DNA of 64,000 nucleotides, taken from positions 124,001 through 188,000 of the forward strand of contig JAFWSJ010000015.1 in NCBI GenBank assembly GCA_017524405.1, written 5' to 3'. Source of the stretch: Candidatus Saccharimonadota bacterium (GTDB taxonomy: Bacteria > Patescibacteriota > Saccharimonadia > Saccharimonadales > Saccharimonadaceae). Positions within the stretch are counted from its first letter, which is position 1, and every line of letters starts with the position of its first letter. A model generated the notes under the pieces. It did no database searches and had not been told where the DNA came from. It saw only the letters and a program-made list of their open reading frames with translations. Below are positions 41,612-49,590 of the stretch, one piece after another. A program made the position numbers and the translations under genes.

Positions 41612-43957
41612 ATGTTCAAGTCAATTCGCAAGCGCGACGGTAAGGTCGCCTCTTTTAACCTAAATAAAATCACCGAGGCTATCGCCAAGGCTGGCGCCGC
41701 TACCGGCGAGTTCGGCTACGATCGTGCCGAAAACATCGCCGAGAAGGTCGCCCGCACTGCAGAGAAGGAAATCAAGACTCGTATTCCAACGGTCGAACAG
41801 ATCCAGGATATCGTCGAGAAAGTTCTCATGGAATCCGCCTTCAAGCGCACCGCCAAGGCCTACATCGAATATCGCGCTGAGCGCAGCCGCATCCGCAATG
41901 CCAAGTCTAAACTTATGCAGATTTACGGCACCATTTCTCAGGCCGACGCTACTGAAGATTCCGATGTGAAGCGTGGTAACGCAAACGTCGACGGCAACTC
42001 CGCCATGGGCAAGATGCTCCAGTTCGGCGCAGAAGGTTCCAAGGAATACGCTAAGCTCTGCTTGCTCAAGCCAGAATTCGCCTATGCTCATGATCATGGC
42101 GACATTCATATTCACGATCTCGACTTCATGGCAACCGGTACTTTGACTTGCTGCCAGACCAACGTCCTTCAGATGTTTGAGCATGGTTTTAACACCGGTC
42201 ACGGCTTCCTCCGCACGCCAAATTCCATTGGTACTGCCGCTGCCCTCGCCGCCATTATCCTCCAGGCCAACCAGAACGAGCAGCACGGCGGTCAGTCCAT
42301 TCCTAACTTCGACTACGCCCTCGCACCAAGCGTCGACAAGACCTACCGCAAGAGCCTCAAGAGCAATATTGCCAAGTACGAAGATTTCACTGGCAAGAAG
42401 ATCAACTTCGAGGTAACCGACGACATCGCTTACGGCGACGACAAGAAGCTCGCTAAGAAGGTTCCAGAATGCGTCCTCAAGGAGTCCAAGGAAGACACCG
42501 AGCATCAGACCCTCCAGGCAATGGAAGGCTTCGTCCACAACCTCAATACTATGCACAGCCGTGCTGGCGCTCAGGTTCCATTCACCTCGATTAACTTCGG
42601 TACGGATACTACCGAATCTGGCCGCCTCGTTTCGAAGATGCTTCTCGAAGCAACCATGAACGGTCTTGGCCATCATGAGACGCCAATCTTTCCAATCTCC
42701 ATTTTCAAGGTCAAGGAAGGCGTCAACTACAACCCAGAAGATCCAAACTACGATCTCTTTAAGCGCAGCATGGAAGTATCCGCTAAGCGTCTCTTCCCGA
42801 ACTTCAGCTTCCTCGACGCGCCTTACAACCTCCAGTACTACAAGAAGGGCGATCCAAACACTGAGCTCGCAACCATGGGCTGCCGCACTCGCGTCTTCGG
42901 TTCCTGCTTCAAGGAAACTGATGGTAAGGTCTTCGGCCGCGGCAACTGTTCCTTCACCACTTTGAACCTCGTCCGCATTGGTATCAAGCACGGTATCTGC
43001 CTCGGCGAGCGCAAAGAACCAGATTGGGACGGCTTCTACCACGAACTCGACGAGAAACTCCGCCTCTGCGCCGATCAGCTTTACCAGCGCTTCGAATTCC
43101 AGGGCAACCAGAGAGTTAAGAACTTCCCATTCCTCATGGGCCAGGGCAACTGGGTTGGTAGCGAGAAGCTCAAACCAAACGACAAACTCCGCGACGTCAT
43201 CAAGCACGGTACGCTTTCTATCGGCTTCATCGGCCTCGCCGAAACGCTCGTTGCTATGATTGGCAAGCACCATGGCGAATCCGCCGAAGCTCAGGAAATC
43301 GGTCTCGATATCATCGGTCACATGCGCGACTTCTGCGATGAAGAAACCAAGAGAATGCACCTCAACTACTCGCTCCTCGCGACCCCAGCTGAAGGTCTCT
43401 CCGGCCGCTTTACCAAGATGGACCGCAAGGAATTCGGCACAATCAAGGGTGTCACTGATCGCGACTTCTACACCAACTCCTTCCACGTTCCTGTTTACTA
43501 CCCAATTTCCGCCTTCGAGAAGATCGACATTGAGGCGCCATACCACGCCCTCTGTAACGCCGGCCACATCACCTACATCGAAATGGACGGCGATCCAAGC
43601 GAAAACATCGAGGCCTTTGAGGCTGTTATCCGCCACATGAAGGAAGTTGGCATCGGCTACGGCTCCGTCAACCACCCAGTTGACCGCGACCCAGTCTGCG
43701 GCTTCTCCGGCATCATCAAGGGCGACACTTGTCCAAACTGTGGCCGCAAAGAATGTGACGGCGAATGTGGCTTCGAACGTCTCCGCCGCATCACCGGTTA
43801 CCTCGTCGGCTCGCTCGAGCGCTGGAATGATGGCAAGAAAGCCGAGGAAGCTGCTCGCGTCAAGCACAACGTCTCTGTCGGCCAGTACGACCTCAAGACC
43901 AAATGCGATCGTGAGGCCAAGAAAGCTTGCTCCAAGAAGGCTCTCGGAAAGGCTTAA
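41612..43957 (+). CDS. nrdD: Anaerobic (class III) ribonucleoside-triphosphate reductase
   Basis: 781 residues. An N-terminal ATP-cone (IRKRDGKVASFNLNKITEAI) senses ATP/dATP. The barrel domain shows HDHGDIHIHDLDFM and the Cys-containing CQTNVLQMFEHG. The C-terminus has a Cys4 zinc site (DPVCGFSG, CPNCGRKECDGECG) and the glycyl radical loop RITGYLVG with Gly729. It reduces NTPs to dNTPs without oxygen, using a radical made by NrdG. GGAGG precedes the ATG. It starts an operon with nrdG and a formate-nitrite-type channel, under NrdR boxes. Confidence 0.97.
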   Translation: MFKSIRKRDGKVASFNLNKITEAIAKAGAATGEFGYDRAENIAEKVARTAEKEIKTRIPTVEQIQDIVEKVLMESAFKRTAKAYIEYRAERSRIRNAKSKLMQIYGTISQADATEDSDVKRGNANVDGNSAMGKMLQFGAEGSKEYAKLCLLKPEFAYAHDHGDIHIHDLDFMATGTLTCCQTNVLQMFEHGFNTGHGFLRTPNSIGTAAALAAIILQANQNEQHGGQSIPNFDYALAPSVDKTYRKSLKSNIAKYEDFTGKKINFEVTDDIAYGDDKKLAKKVPECVLKESKEDTEHQTLQAMEGFVHNLNTMHSRAGAQVPFTSINFGTDTTESGRLVSKMLLEATMNGLGHHETPIFPISIFKVKEGVNYNPEDPNYDLFKRSMEVSAKRLFPNFSFLDAPYNLQYYKKGDPNTELATMGCRTRVFGSCFKETDGKVFGRGNCSFTTLNLVRIGIKHGICLGERKEPDWDGFYHELDEKLRLCADQLYQRFEFQGNQRVKNFPFLMGQGNWVGSEKLKPNDKLRDVIKHGTLSIGFIGLAETLVAMIGKHHGESAEAQEIGLDIIGHMRDFCDEETKRMHLNYSLLATPAEGLSGRFTKMDRKEFGTIKGVTDRDFYTNSFHVPVYYPISAFEKIDIEAPYHALCNAGHITYIEMDGDPSENIEAFEAVIRHMKEVGIGYGSVNHPVDRDPVCGFSGIIKGDTCPNCGRKECDGECGFERLRRITGYLVGSLERWNDGKKAEEAARVKHNVSVGQYDLKTKCDREAKKACSKKALGKA

Positions 43958-44566
43958 ATGCCCGCAAACGAAGATTTGAACCCAAACACCGTCTCGAAAA
44001 CCCACAAAGTGGCGGACGGTGAACGGACCGGCCGGCCGCAAATCTGGCTCTGCCGCCCTCAGCTCGATGTGCCGGACGGCTATATTCGCCTCTCCGGCGA
44101 CCTCGAGCATGATTCCATTGTGAACGGCCCAGGTCTCCGCGCCGTGCTCTGGACTCAAGGCTGCCGCCAGCATTGCCCAGGCTGTCAGAACCCAGAAACC
44201 TGGACCGAGGATCCATCTGTCGGCGCGACCGTAACTATTGAAAAAGTCAAAGATGAGCTCCGTAAGCTCAAAGGCCAAACCGGCATCACTTTCTGCGGCG
44301 GCGAACCAATGCTCCAGTGCGGCCCGTTGCTCGAAATCGCAAAGTTCTGCCACCAAGAACTCGGCTGGAATGTCTGGTCCTTCACTGGCCTCGTCTACGA
44401 GCGCATCCCGCGCGATGGCATCGAATGGGAATTCGTCAAAGAGCTCGACGCTCTCATCGACGGCCCATTCATCATGAGCGAGCGCGACCTCACTATGAAA
44501 TTCCGTGGTAGCCGCAACCAGCGCATTCTACATCTGAAGGACGGCGAAATCGTATCAGAAGAATAA
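43958..44566 (+). CDS. nrdG: Anaerobic ribonucleotide reductase activating protein
   Basis: 202 residues. The ATG directly follows the nrdD stop. The radical SAM cluster motif CRQHCPGC lies at residues 69-76, the GGEP motif is TFCGGEPM, and NGPGLRAVLWTQGC is typical of activases. It makes the glycyl radical on NrdD. A 40-residue N-terminal extension is not part of the core fold. Confidence 0.96.
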   Translation: MPANEDLNPNTVSKTHKVADGERTGRPQIWLCRPQLDVPDGYIRLSGDLEHDSIVNGPGLRAVLWTQGCRQHCPGCQNPETWTEDPSVGATVTIEKVKDELRKLKGQTGITFCGGEPMLQCGPLLEIAKFCHQELGWNVWSFTGLVYERIPRDGIEWEFVKELDALIDGPFIMSERDLTMKFRGSRNQRILHLKDGEIVSEE

Positions 44567-44575
44567 GGAGTCAAT

Positions 44576-45190
44576 ATGGCCAAGAAAAAACCCGCCAAAA
44601 AGGCATCAATCTACCCAGAATTAATCAAAAAATCCGTCGCCGCGAGCCTTCTCATCGGTCTCGGCGACTACGTATTACTAAAGATTGGCTCGCCGCTTGG
44701 CCCAATTCTCTTTGCATTCGGTCTCCTCGGCGTTTGCGTGATGGGCGCTAACCTCTTTACGGGGAAGTGCGGCTTCCTCTTCGAGGACAAGATCAAACCG
44801 CTCCATCTCCTCACGATTTTGCTCGTGAATCTCGCTGCCGGTTATCTGGTCGGTCTCGCTTTCAGCGCCTGCGATGGCGCCGTCGTCGAAGCTGCTCGCG
44901 CCAAAGTCGAGAGCTGGGACATCAGCTGGAGCTTCTTTATCCGCTCCATCCTCTGTGGCATTATCATGTATCTCGCGGTCGCTATCTATCGCAAGGGCTC
45001 GCCGCTTGGCATCATCTTCGGTATTCCGCTCTTCATTTTCTGCGGCTTCCAGCACTGCATTGCGAATATCATCACGATGGGCGTCGCCGCAACCTGGGAC
45101 TGGTCCATCCTCGTCTGTGTCCTCGGCAACTTCGCCGGTTCGCTCATGGTCTGGTGGCTCCTCCCAATGGGCGCCAAACTCAAAAAATAA
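44576..45190 (+). CDS. Formate/nitrite transporter (FNT) family channel
   Basis: 204 residues, somewhat shorter than usual FNT proteins. Six hydrophobic segments; LGVCVMGANLFTGKCGFLF fits the first re-entrant loop (family: LFTGN/C) and GFQHCIANIITMGVA the second (family: GFEHSIAN with the central His). SD AAGGAG precedes the ATG. Being third in the nrdD-nrdG operon, it probably imports formate, the known reductant of many NrdD enzymes. Nitrite or another small anion is possible. A terminator follows. Confidence 0.85.
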   Translation: MAKKKPAKKASIYPELIKKSVAASLLIGLGDYVLLKIGSPLGPILFAFGLLGVCVMGANLFTGKCGFLFEDKIKPLHLLTILLVNLAAGYLVGLAFSACDGAVVEAARAKVESWDISWSFFIRSILCGIIMYLAVAIYRKGSPLGIIFGIPLFIFCGFQHCIANIITMGVAATWDWSILVCVLGNFAGSLMVWWLLPMGAKLKK

Positions 45191-45199
45191 GAACGCATA

Positions 45200-45226
45200 A
45201 AGCCGGCGCGCCCCGCCGGCTTTTTG
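45200..45226 (+). terminator. Terminator of the nrdDG-FNT operon
   Basis: AAAGCCGGC and GCCGGCTTT pair around GCGCCCC with TTTTT after. Confidence 0.85.
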
Positions 45227-45239
45227 TTGGGGCGCCGCA

Positions 45240-45268
45240 TTGACGCAGACCAGCGTTTATTGTATAAT
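45240..45268 (+). promoter_or_regulatory. Promoter of accessory gene 45406
   Basis: TTGACG and TATAAT are 17 bases apart. Transcription should start near 45275, giving a leader of about 130 bases. Confidence 0.65.
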
Positions 45269-45274
45269 AATGCA

Positions 45275-45405
45275 ATCATGTGGCGGCAACGCTAACAGAG
45301 GTACATTAGTTACGGTCTGCAGAGTTTTGGCTCGTCCTGGCTATTAGACTAGTAGCTAGAACGAGCTAAAGCTCGAGAATAATCTTATAAAAGGGGGACA
45401 GACCT
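45275..45405 (+). ncRNA. Structured leader RNA of gene 45406
   Basis: A long hairpin runs 45330-45366: GCTCGT with ACGAGC, then CTGGCTA with TAGCTAG, loop of 9. Its 3' arm can instead pair with GCTCG (45371-45375) across TAAA. GGTCTG (45314-45319) is complementary to CAGACC (45399-45404), which sits between the AAGGGGG ribosome site and the ATG, so it can mask the start. A GCAA-loop hairpin lies near the 5' end. No known riboswitch family recognised. Confidence 0.5.
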
Positions 45406-45879
45406 ATGAAATATCATGTAAAGGCGGCAAAAATCCTTTCGTCTTTCGACTTCTCCGGCGTCGAACGTTGCAGGGTGAACTGCGACCTTATCGGAGCCGA
45501 CGGGAAATTAGCTCGCCGTAATATCTGGGACACTAGTTGGGGAGACCCGGCTACGCAGAGCGAGGAAGATTGGACTGGTCTTATAGTGGCGTCAGTATAT
45601 GACGTGGCCTCGCGTCCTGTTAAACGCGTTGGCGGCTTGCATATATATTTCAAGAAGGACGGCAAGCACTACGAAGTCCAGATGACCGACATCCGCAATG
45701 GCCTTTTTAATAAGTTGATTGACGCCGACGCCGAAAGCAAGTATGTGCTTTTGGCTGAGCCCGAATCGAGACAGATTAAAGGCGTTTCCGATGTCGTAGC
45801 TATTCAGAATGAGCTCTCAAGCGACAGGTGGAGCTTCGAGTGTGATGACGATATCGCTGGATTCGTTGGCGACTGCTGA
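45406..45879 (+). CDS. Protein of unknown function, 157 residues
   Basis: Soluble, acidic, with scattered Cys (ERCRVNCDL, SFECDDDIAGFVGDC) and no membrane segment or signal. I recognise no family; the spread of strands suggests a small beta-rich fold. It stands alone between a structured leader and a terminator. Stop is TGA directly before the terminator hairpin, good evidence that UGA terminates in this genome. Ribosome site AAGGGGG. Confidence 0.6.
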   Translation: MKYHVKAAKILSSFDFSGVERCRVNCDLIGADGKLARRNIWDTSWGDPATQSEEDWTGLIVASVYDVASRPVKRVGGLHIYFKKDGKHYEVQMTDIRNGLFNKLIDADAESKYVLLAEPESRQIKGVSDVVAIQNELSSDRWSFECDDDIAGFVGDC

Positions 45880-45884
45880 CAAGA

Positions 45885-45912
45885 CCCCCGACACGCTAGT
45901 CGGGGGCTTTCT
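45885..45912 (+). terminator. Terminator after gene 45406
   Basis: CCCCCGAC and GTCGGGGG pair around ACGCTA, followed by a T-rich stretch. Confidence 0.8.
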
Positions 45913-45983
45913 GTTGCTAAATTAACCAAAAAATGTTATAATAATTCTAGTATTGTTCCTTTTGAGAGTATCCAGAGAAGGAG

Positions 45984-46616
45984 GTGATTTTTATCACTTA
46001 TTTATCTGATTTTTATTTATCTGCCCCGTGGCACCCTATCATACTAGTCATCTGTTTCTGGCTCCTTTGGCCAGGGGCGATGTTCTTCGTAGCTGCGGTT
46101 TTCGAATCGCGCCCAGTCTATCTGGGAAAAGGGCAATCGCGCATGTTCTTCCCGGGTGATTTCTTGCTCGGGACCTCTGTCGTCATGCTTCTCGGCATGT
46201 ACACGAAAGAAACGGTTGGTTGGCATGAGGTATATCTGCCTAGCTATTGGATCGTAACTGGCATTTTCCACTTTGTACTCGCGTGTATTCTGCACATTCC
46301 GGACGCCGGAAGGTACAAAGAAGCCGGCTCGCGCCGCAGCCCGACCAAATTGACTCACGATTTCTTTGGCTATTTCCTCTGTCCGTGGCTCATGGCTTCA
46401 CGCGGAATTCCGCAGTTAGTCTGGCTCATTATGTCTAGAGGTTCGGTATCGTGTTGGATAGAATGGATTGTAGTGTTTATCTCATTCTCCGGTTTCATGG
46501 TCTTCACAGTCTATGACATCAAGCACGCGCCAACAGATGAGGAACGACTTTTAATGCATCCAGCGACCTACGCGCCTTGCTGGAAAAACAAGGATACTCT
46601 CAAGAAAACTCCCTGA
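45984..46616 (+). CDS. Multi-pass membrane protein, unusual start codon
   Basis: Up to 210 residues with about five hydrophobic segments (WHPIILVICFWLLWPGAMF, FPGDFLLGTSVVMLLG, YWIVTGIFHFVLACIL, CWIEWIVVFISFSGFMV). Function unknown. The start is odd. A full AAGGAGGTGAT anti-16S match ends right where the first possible start (GTG 45984) begins, so that GTG lies inside the ribosome site. At the proper distance of 8 bases lies ATC 45993, with ATT at 45987. The next ATG is inside the first membrane segment. A TATAAT lies near 45935. The stop TGA is inside the terminator stem. Confidence 0.6.
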   Translation: MIFITYLSDFYLSAPWHPIILVICFWLLWPGAMFFVAAVFESRPVYLGKGQSRMFFPGDFLLGTSVVMLLGMYTKETVGWHEVYLPSYWIVTGIFHFVLACILHIPDAGRYKEAGSRRSPTKLTHDFFGYFLCPWLMASRGIPQLVWLIMSRGSVSCWIEWIVVFISFSGFMVFTVYDIKHAPTDEERLLMHPATYAPCWKNKDTLKKTP

Positions 46617-46638
46617 CCATCCGGCCAGGGAGTATTTT
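46608..46638 (+). terminator. Terminator overlapping the stop of gene 45984
   Basis: ACTCCCTG and CAGGGAGT pair, followed by ATTTTTAT. The TGA stop is part of the 5' arm. Confidence 0.8.
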
Positions 46639-46669
46639 TATCTAATGAATTTTCGAGACCAATTAAATA

Positions 46670-46689
46670 CCCCCAGCTTTCGCTGGGGG
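46670..46689 (-). terminator. Terminator of gene 46698
   Basis: CCCCCAGC and GCTGGGGG pair around a 4-base loop; on the minus strand a T-rich stretch follows. Confidence 0.7.
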
Positions 46690-46697
46690 CGAGGTTG

Positions 46698-47285
46698 TCA
46701 CAACCCTTTTTCTTCTTCCTCGATCTCTTCATCGCTGGTTCTGATGGGCATCTCAGCATGCGCGATTGCGTAATCCTTGAGCGTCGCTCTCATGGCTTCG
46801 CTATAGGCGAAGTTTATCTTGTATGCGATCTCGGCGGCATTATAGCCATCGGGCAGCCAGAGCTTAATGAGCCAACGGCCGGGATTCTCGTGAATCTCGA
46901 CAGGGACTTTCTCTTCCTTCTTCTTGTTTTCTTCTTCCTTCTTCTCGTCATCTTTCTCGATGGCGCGAGAATGGAAGTCGAGGTACGGAACCTTGAAAAC
47001 AGAGTAATGGAGACCGCTTTCGGGCTCTCCCATATCAAAGACGTAGTGCGGGTCGGGTTCGCCAAGATAATGTCTATCCTCGATGCGGATTCTCCAGGGG
47101 TGATTAGCAGAAAATGTCCACTTCTTCGGGAGATAGGTGAGCGGGAAAATTTCCGTAATGATTGCGTAAATTAACCTTGTGTTTATCTCGGGATCCATCT
47201 CCATATCGAAGTCGGAATCTTTGATAAACTTCTTACTAAACATTTCTCCGAATCTTGCTTTTAACTCTTCAAGTGACAGTGACAT
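46698..47285 (-). CDS. Protein of unknown function with charged linker, 195 residues
   Basis: Start at ATG 47285, chosen for its GAGAGG site; the open frame extends further but through the leader. Strand-rich middle (KKWTFSANHPWRIRIEDRHY, DMGEPESGLHYSVFKVPYLD), then a Lys/Glu run near residues 115-135, then RWLIKLWLPDGYNAAEIAYK and an acidic end. No membrane segment or known domain recognised. Its promoter and leader resemble those of other accessory genes here. Confidence 0.6.
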   Translation of the reverse strand: MSLSLEELKARFGEMFSKKFIKDSDFDMEMDPEINTRLIYAIITEIFPLTYLPKKWTFSANHPWRIRIEDRHYLGEPDPHYVFDMGEPESGLHYSVFKVPYLDFHSRAIEKDDEKKEEENKKKEEKVPVEIHENPGRWLIKLWLPDGYNAAEIAYKINFAYSEAMRATLKDYAIAHAEMPIRTSDEEIEEEEKGL

Positions 47286-47370
47286 ATTGTTTACCTCTCT
47301 TTTTAAAATAGCGATTCCGCGCATTTGCGGAATAAGTCCTATCTGATCTCTCAAACAATCAGTACCTTTC
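47286..47370 (-). ncRNA. Leader RNA of gene 46698 with start-masking helix
   Basis: On the minus strand AAACAAT directly before the ATG (47286-47292) is complementary to ATTGTTT at 47353-47359. The latter is also the loop region of a hairpin CTGAT...ATCAG (47343-47362), so the two pairings compete. A 7-pair hairpin (ATTCCGC/GCGGAAT, 47314-47333) lies between. Read by eye. Confidence 0.4.
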
Positions 47371-47399
47371 ATTATAGCACAAAACAGCGAAAAAGTCAA
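47371..47399 (-). promoter_or_regulatory. Promoter of gene 46698
   Basis: Minus strand TTGACT, 17-base spacer TTTTCGCTGTTTTGTGC, TATAAT. The spacer is nearly the same as that of the promoter at 39302-39330. Confidence 0.7.
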
Positions 47400-47476
47400 T
47401 AGCGCTCCTGCTAAAATAATCTTGTCCAGGCTTGGTATAATAAGGGTATCAACCTAGCAACGGAAGCGAGAAGAAA

Positions 47477-49369
47477 ATGCACAATGAGACCTTGATGACT
47501 AGCGGTGGCGAGGATAATCCTGCGGCCGGCAACGAATGGTCCAAGATGGCCGAGGAGGTCACGCCATTTGACGGCGATGTTTATTCCTATTACAGGAGCA
47601 ACGCTATCCCGACCAACCCAAACGGCGATTTGGTTTTGGATCCGAACGCCAGCCAGCTCCCCCGAGATGAGAAAGGTTATAGCCTTCTGGATTCCTACGC
47701 GGTTACGACTGAAAAGGATGCAAATTTCTTGAAGGCTGCCGAGAAAATAAAGCTATCTAATGGCGACGCGGTTAATTCCGAACTCCTCAAGAGATGTCTG
47801 ACGATTGACGCATACTATTCGTCCGCCAAACAACAGATGCTTAAAGAAAAACCGCTCAGGGTTCTCAGCGCGGCGAAGCTCTACTATGATGACGTGGAAG
47901 ATATACGCCAGGGCCGAGTTGACATAGGTGGGGGCGATTCAATTATTAGTAAGAATGATCTGGTAAAAGGTCTTATGGCGCTCGAAGAAAGCGGGCAGCT
48001 TGGCGAATTATCCGAAACCGGGAAGGAAAGACTAGAAGAATTTAAGGAGATAGCTTCGCCAAAAGCTTTCATCAACAAAACGCACGGGGCGCAATATGAA
48101 ACTACTATTGACGATAAACAATGCGCGCTTCAAGGCGACGATGTGCTAGATTTTCTGTTTTTGCCATCAGATGAACTCGAAAAGACCTGTACGACAGATC
48201 CCGATGGCAAAATCGGCCAATTGACGAAGACGGAATTTGCGTATGCCGCAGCGAAATATTTGGGGGAAAACAAAGTCATCGACAATTACGCATTGCCCGA
48301 CGCCCTAGAAGATCGTATAAATCATTTAATGAGTGGCGAGCTCATCGATTTCAGTGCCGTCAACAAGTTGATGGAGACGCACGATACGCTATACAAAAAA
48401 GCCGATTTAAACCCAGAGCTTAGAAGCGCGATTTTTGAGCAAATGCCAGAAGATGCCTCTAGTCTTGAAAAAGCCGCCTATATCTACATAAAAATGTGTA
48501 CGCTTCTGACTTACGACAACAAATTTATGGCCGCAAATCAGAAAGGCGAAGCTGCCAAACGGCACAAAAACATAGAGTACGTGTCGCAAATTACGCCAGA
48601 AAACAACGAGGTGGTTTGCTTCGAATTCAACATAATCTACGCCAAGATGCTGAACGAGCTGGGGCTGAATTTTGAGAGCGAATATGAAGGAATCGTCGGC
48701 GAGTATTATGGTGAAGGCCACGCCTACCTAACGTTCAGGGATGACAAGTATATTGTCACGGCGGATTCAGTAAGCAGCATCTTGCACGGCGATATTGCAA
48801 GGGTAAAAATGGGGCTACCGCTCGCCGGCTTTAAGTGCGAAAGCAAGAATGAACAAACTCAACGCGAGTTCCAGGATTCGGTTTCCAAAATGTATGATCT
48901 GGTGTTAGAGCAAGAGCGAGAAAAAGGCCTCAAAAGGGAATACGACTCGCTGACCGAGAACCTAAAGCCGGTAGAGTTTGCCGAAAAGCAGTCGCTTTTG
49001 CTAGAAAAGTTGCGAAACACTAGCCTCAGTGGCATAGACGCGATGTCTTACGCGCTGAAATTGAGAAAAGTCCTGTTTAGCGAGCAGGAGCAAAAAGATA
49101 ACGCCTCTGTGGCGGTAGTACGAAATAATGGCGTCATCAGTGAGGGGCCGCAGCTTGAGGCCTGCGCGATCATTGCGCTAAATAACGCCGGTTTTGACAG
49201 GCAGCCAGAGACGACTAGCTACTTCTATTTGTCGAGCCGCCAGGAATTGGCCCCGCTCACCCTCGATGAAATCCAGGCAAAACTAAATGATGGAACGTTT
49301 GAATACATTCAGCGCAAAGACCCTAGAATTCCTGGGGCTACTATTACGGAAAAACAGGAGGGAAGATAG
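47477..49369 (+). CDS. Transglutaminase-like cysteine protease-fold protein, possible effector
   Basis: 630 residues, no signal peptide or membrane segment, acidic. From about residue 315 a helical lead-in (EKAAYIYIKMCTLLTYDNKF) precedes a transglutaminase-like core: NEVVCFEFNIIYAKMLNELG with Cys381, YGEGHAYLTF with His415, YIVTADSV with Asp430. That is the Cys-His-Asp triad in order. The first 300 and last 180 residues are unrecognised helices. Such proteins act as cytosolic or exported proteases or protein modifiers. The 72-residue gene that follows with no gap may be its partner. Confidence 0.75.
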   Translation: MHNETLMTSGGEDNPAAGNEWSKMAEEVTPFDGDVYSYYRSNAIPTNPNGDLVLDPNASQLPRDEKGYSLLDSYAVTTEKDANFLKAAEKIKLSNGDAVNSELLKRCLTIDAYYSSAKQQMLKEKPLRVLSAAKLYYDDVEDIRQGRVDIGGGDSIISKNDLVKGLMALEESGQLGELSETGKERLEEFKEIASPKAFINKTHGAQYETTIDDKQCALQGDDVLDFLFLPSDELEKTCTTDPDGKIGQLTKTEFAYAAAKYLGENKVIDNYALPDALEDRINHLMSGELIDFSAVNKLMETHDTLYKKADLNPELRSAIFEQMPEDASSLEKAAYIYIKMCTLLTYDNKFMAANQKGEAAKRHKNIEYVSQITPENNEVVCFEFNIIYAKMLNELGLNFESEYEGIVGEYYGEGHAYLTFRDDKYIVTADSVSSILHGDIARVKMGLPLAGFKCESKNEQTQREFQDSVSKMYDLVLEQEREKGLKREYDSLTENLKPVEFAEKQSLLLEKLRNTSLSGIDAMSYALKLRKVLFSEQEQKDNASVAVVRNNGVISEGPQLEACAIIALNNAGFDRQPETTSYFYLSSRQELAPLTLDEIQAKLNDGTFEYIQRKDPRIPGATITEKQEGR

Positions 49370-49588
49370 ATGGACCAACTAAATATTTTGCGCGAGCGCG
49401 CGGATGAACTGCTCCAAAATAGCAATAATGAACGCGATAGCAAAAAATACCAGATTATTCGAGATTTCCTAAAAGATGACGATTGCTTCTTGAAAACGGA
49501 TATTGAGCACGCGTACGCCATTCTTCGCGACCTCGGAGCCGCCGAAGAACGAATTCGCGAGTACTACTCCTCGTTGATTGCCCGCTAG
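49370..49588 (+). CDS. Small helical partner protein
   Basis: 72 residues, almost all helical and charged, start ATG placed directly after the TAG of the transglutaminase-like gene, with GGAGG within that gene's last codons. No family recognised. Such tight coupling of a small helical protein to a large possible effector resembles toxin-immunity or effector-chaperone pairs, which is inference only. It ends two bases from the convergent beta-lactamase-fold gene. Confidence 0.6.
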   Translation: MDQLNILRERADELLQNSNNERDSKKYQIIRDFLKDDDCFLKTDIEHAYAILRDLGAAEERIREYYSSLIAR

Positions 49589-49590
49589 AG

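Noticed and set aside
41660-44356. Minus-strand open frame of 898 codons opposite nrdD and nrdG
   Set aside because: It is the antisense shadow of well-conserved nrdD and nrdG, composed of the expected reverse-complement residues, without a ribosome site or known domain.
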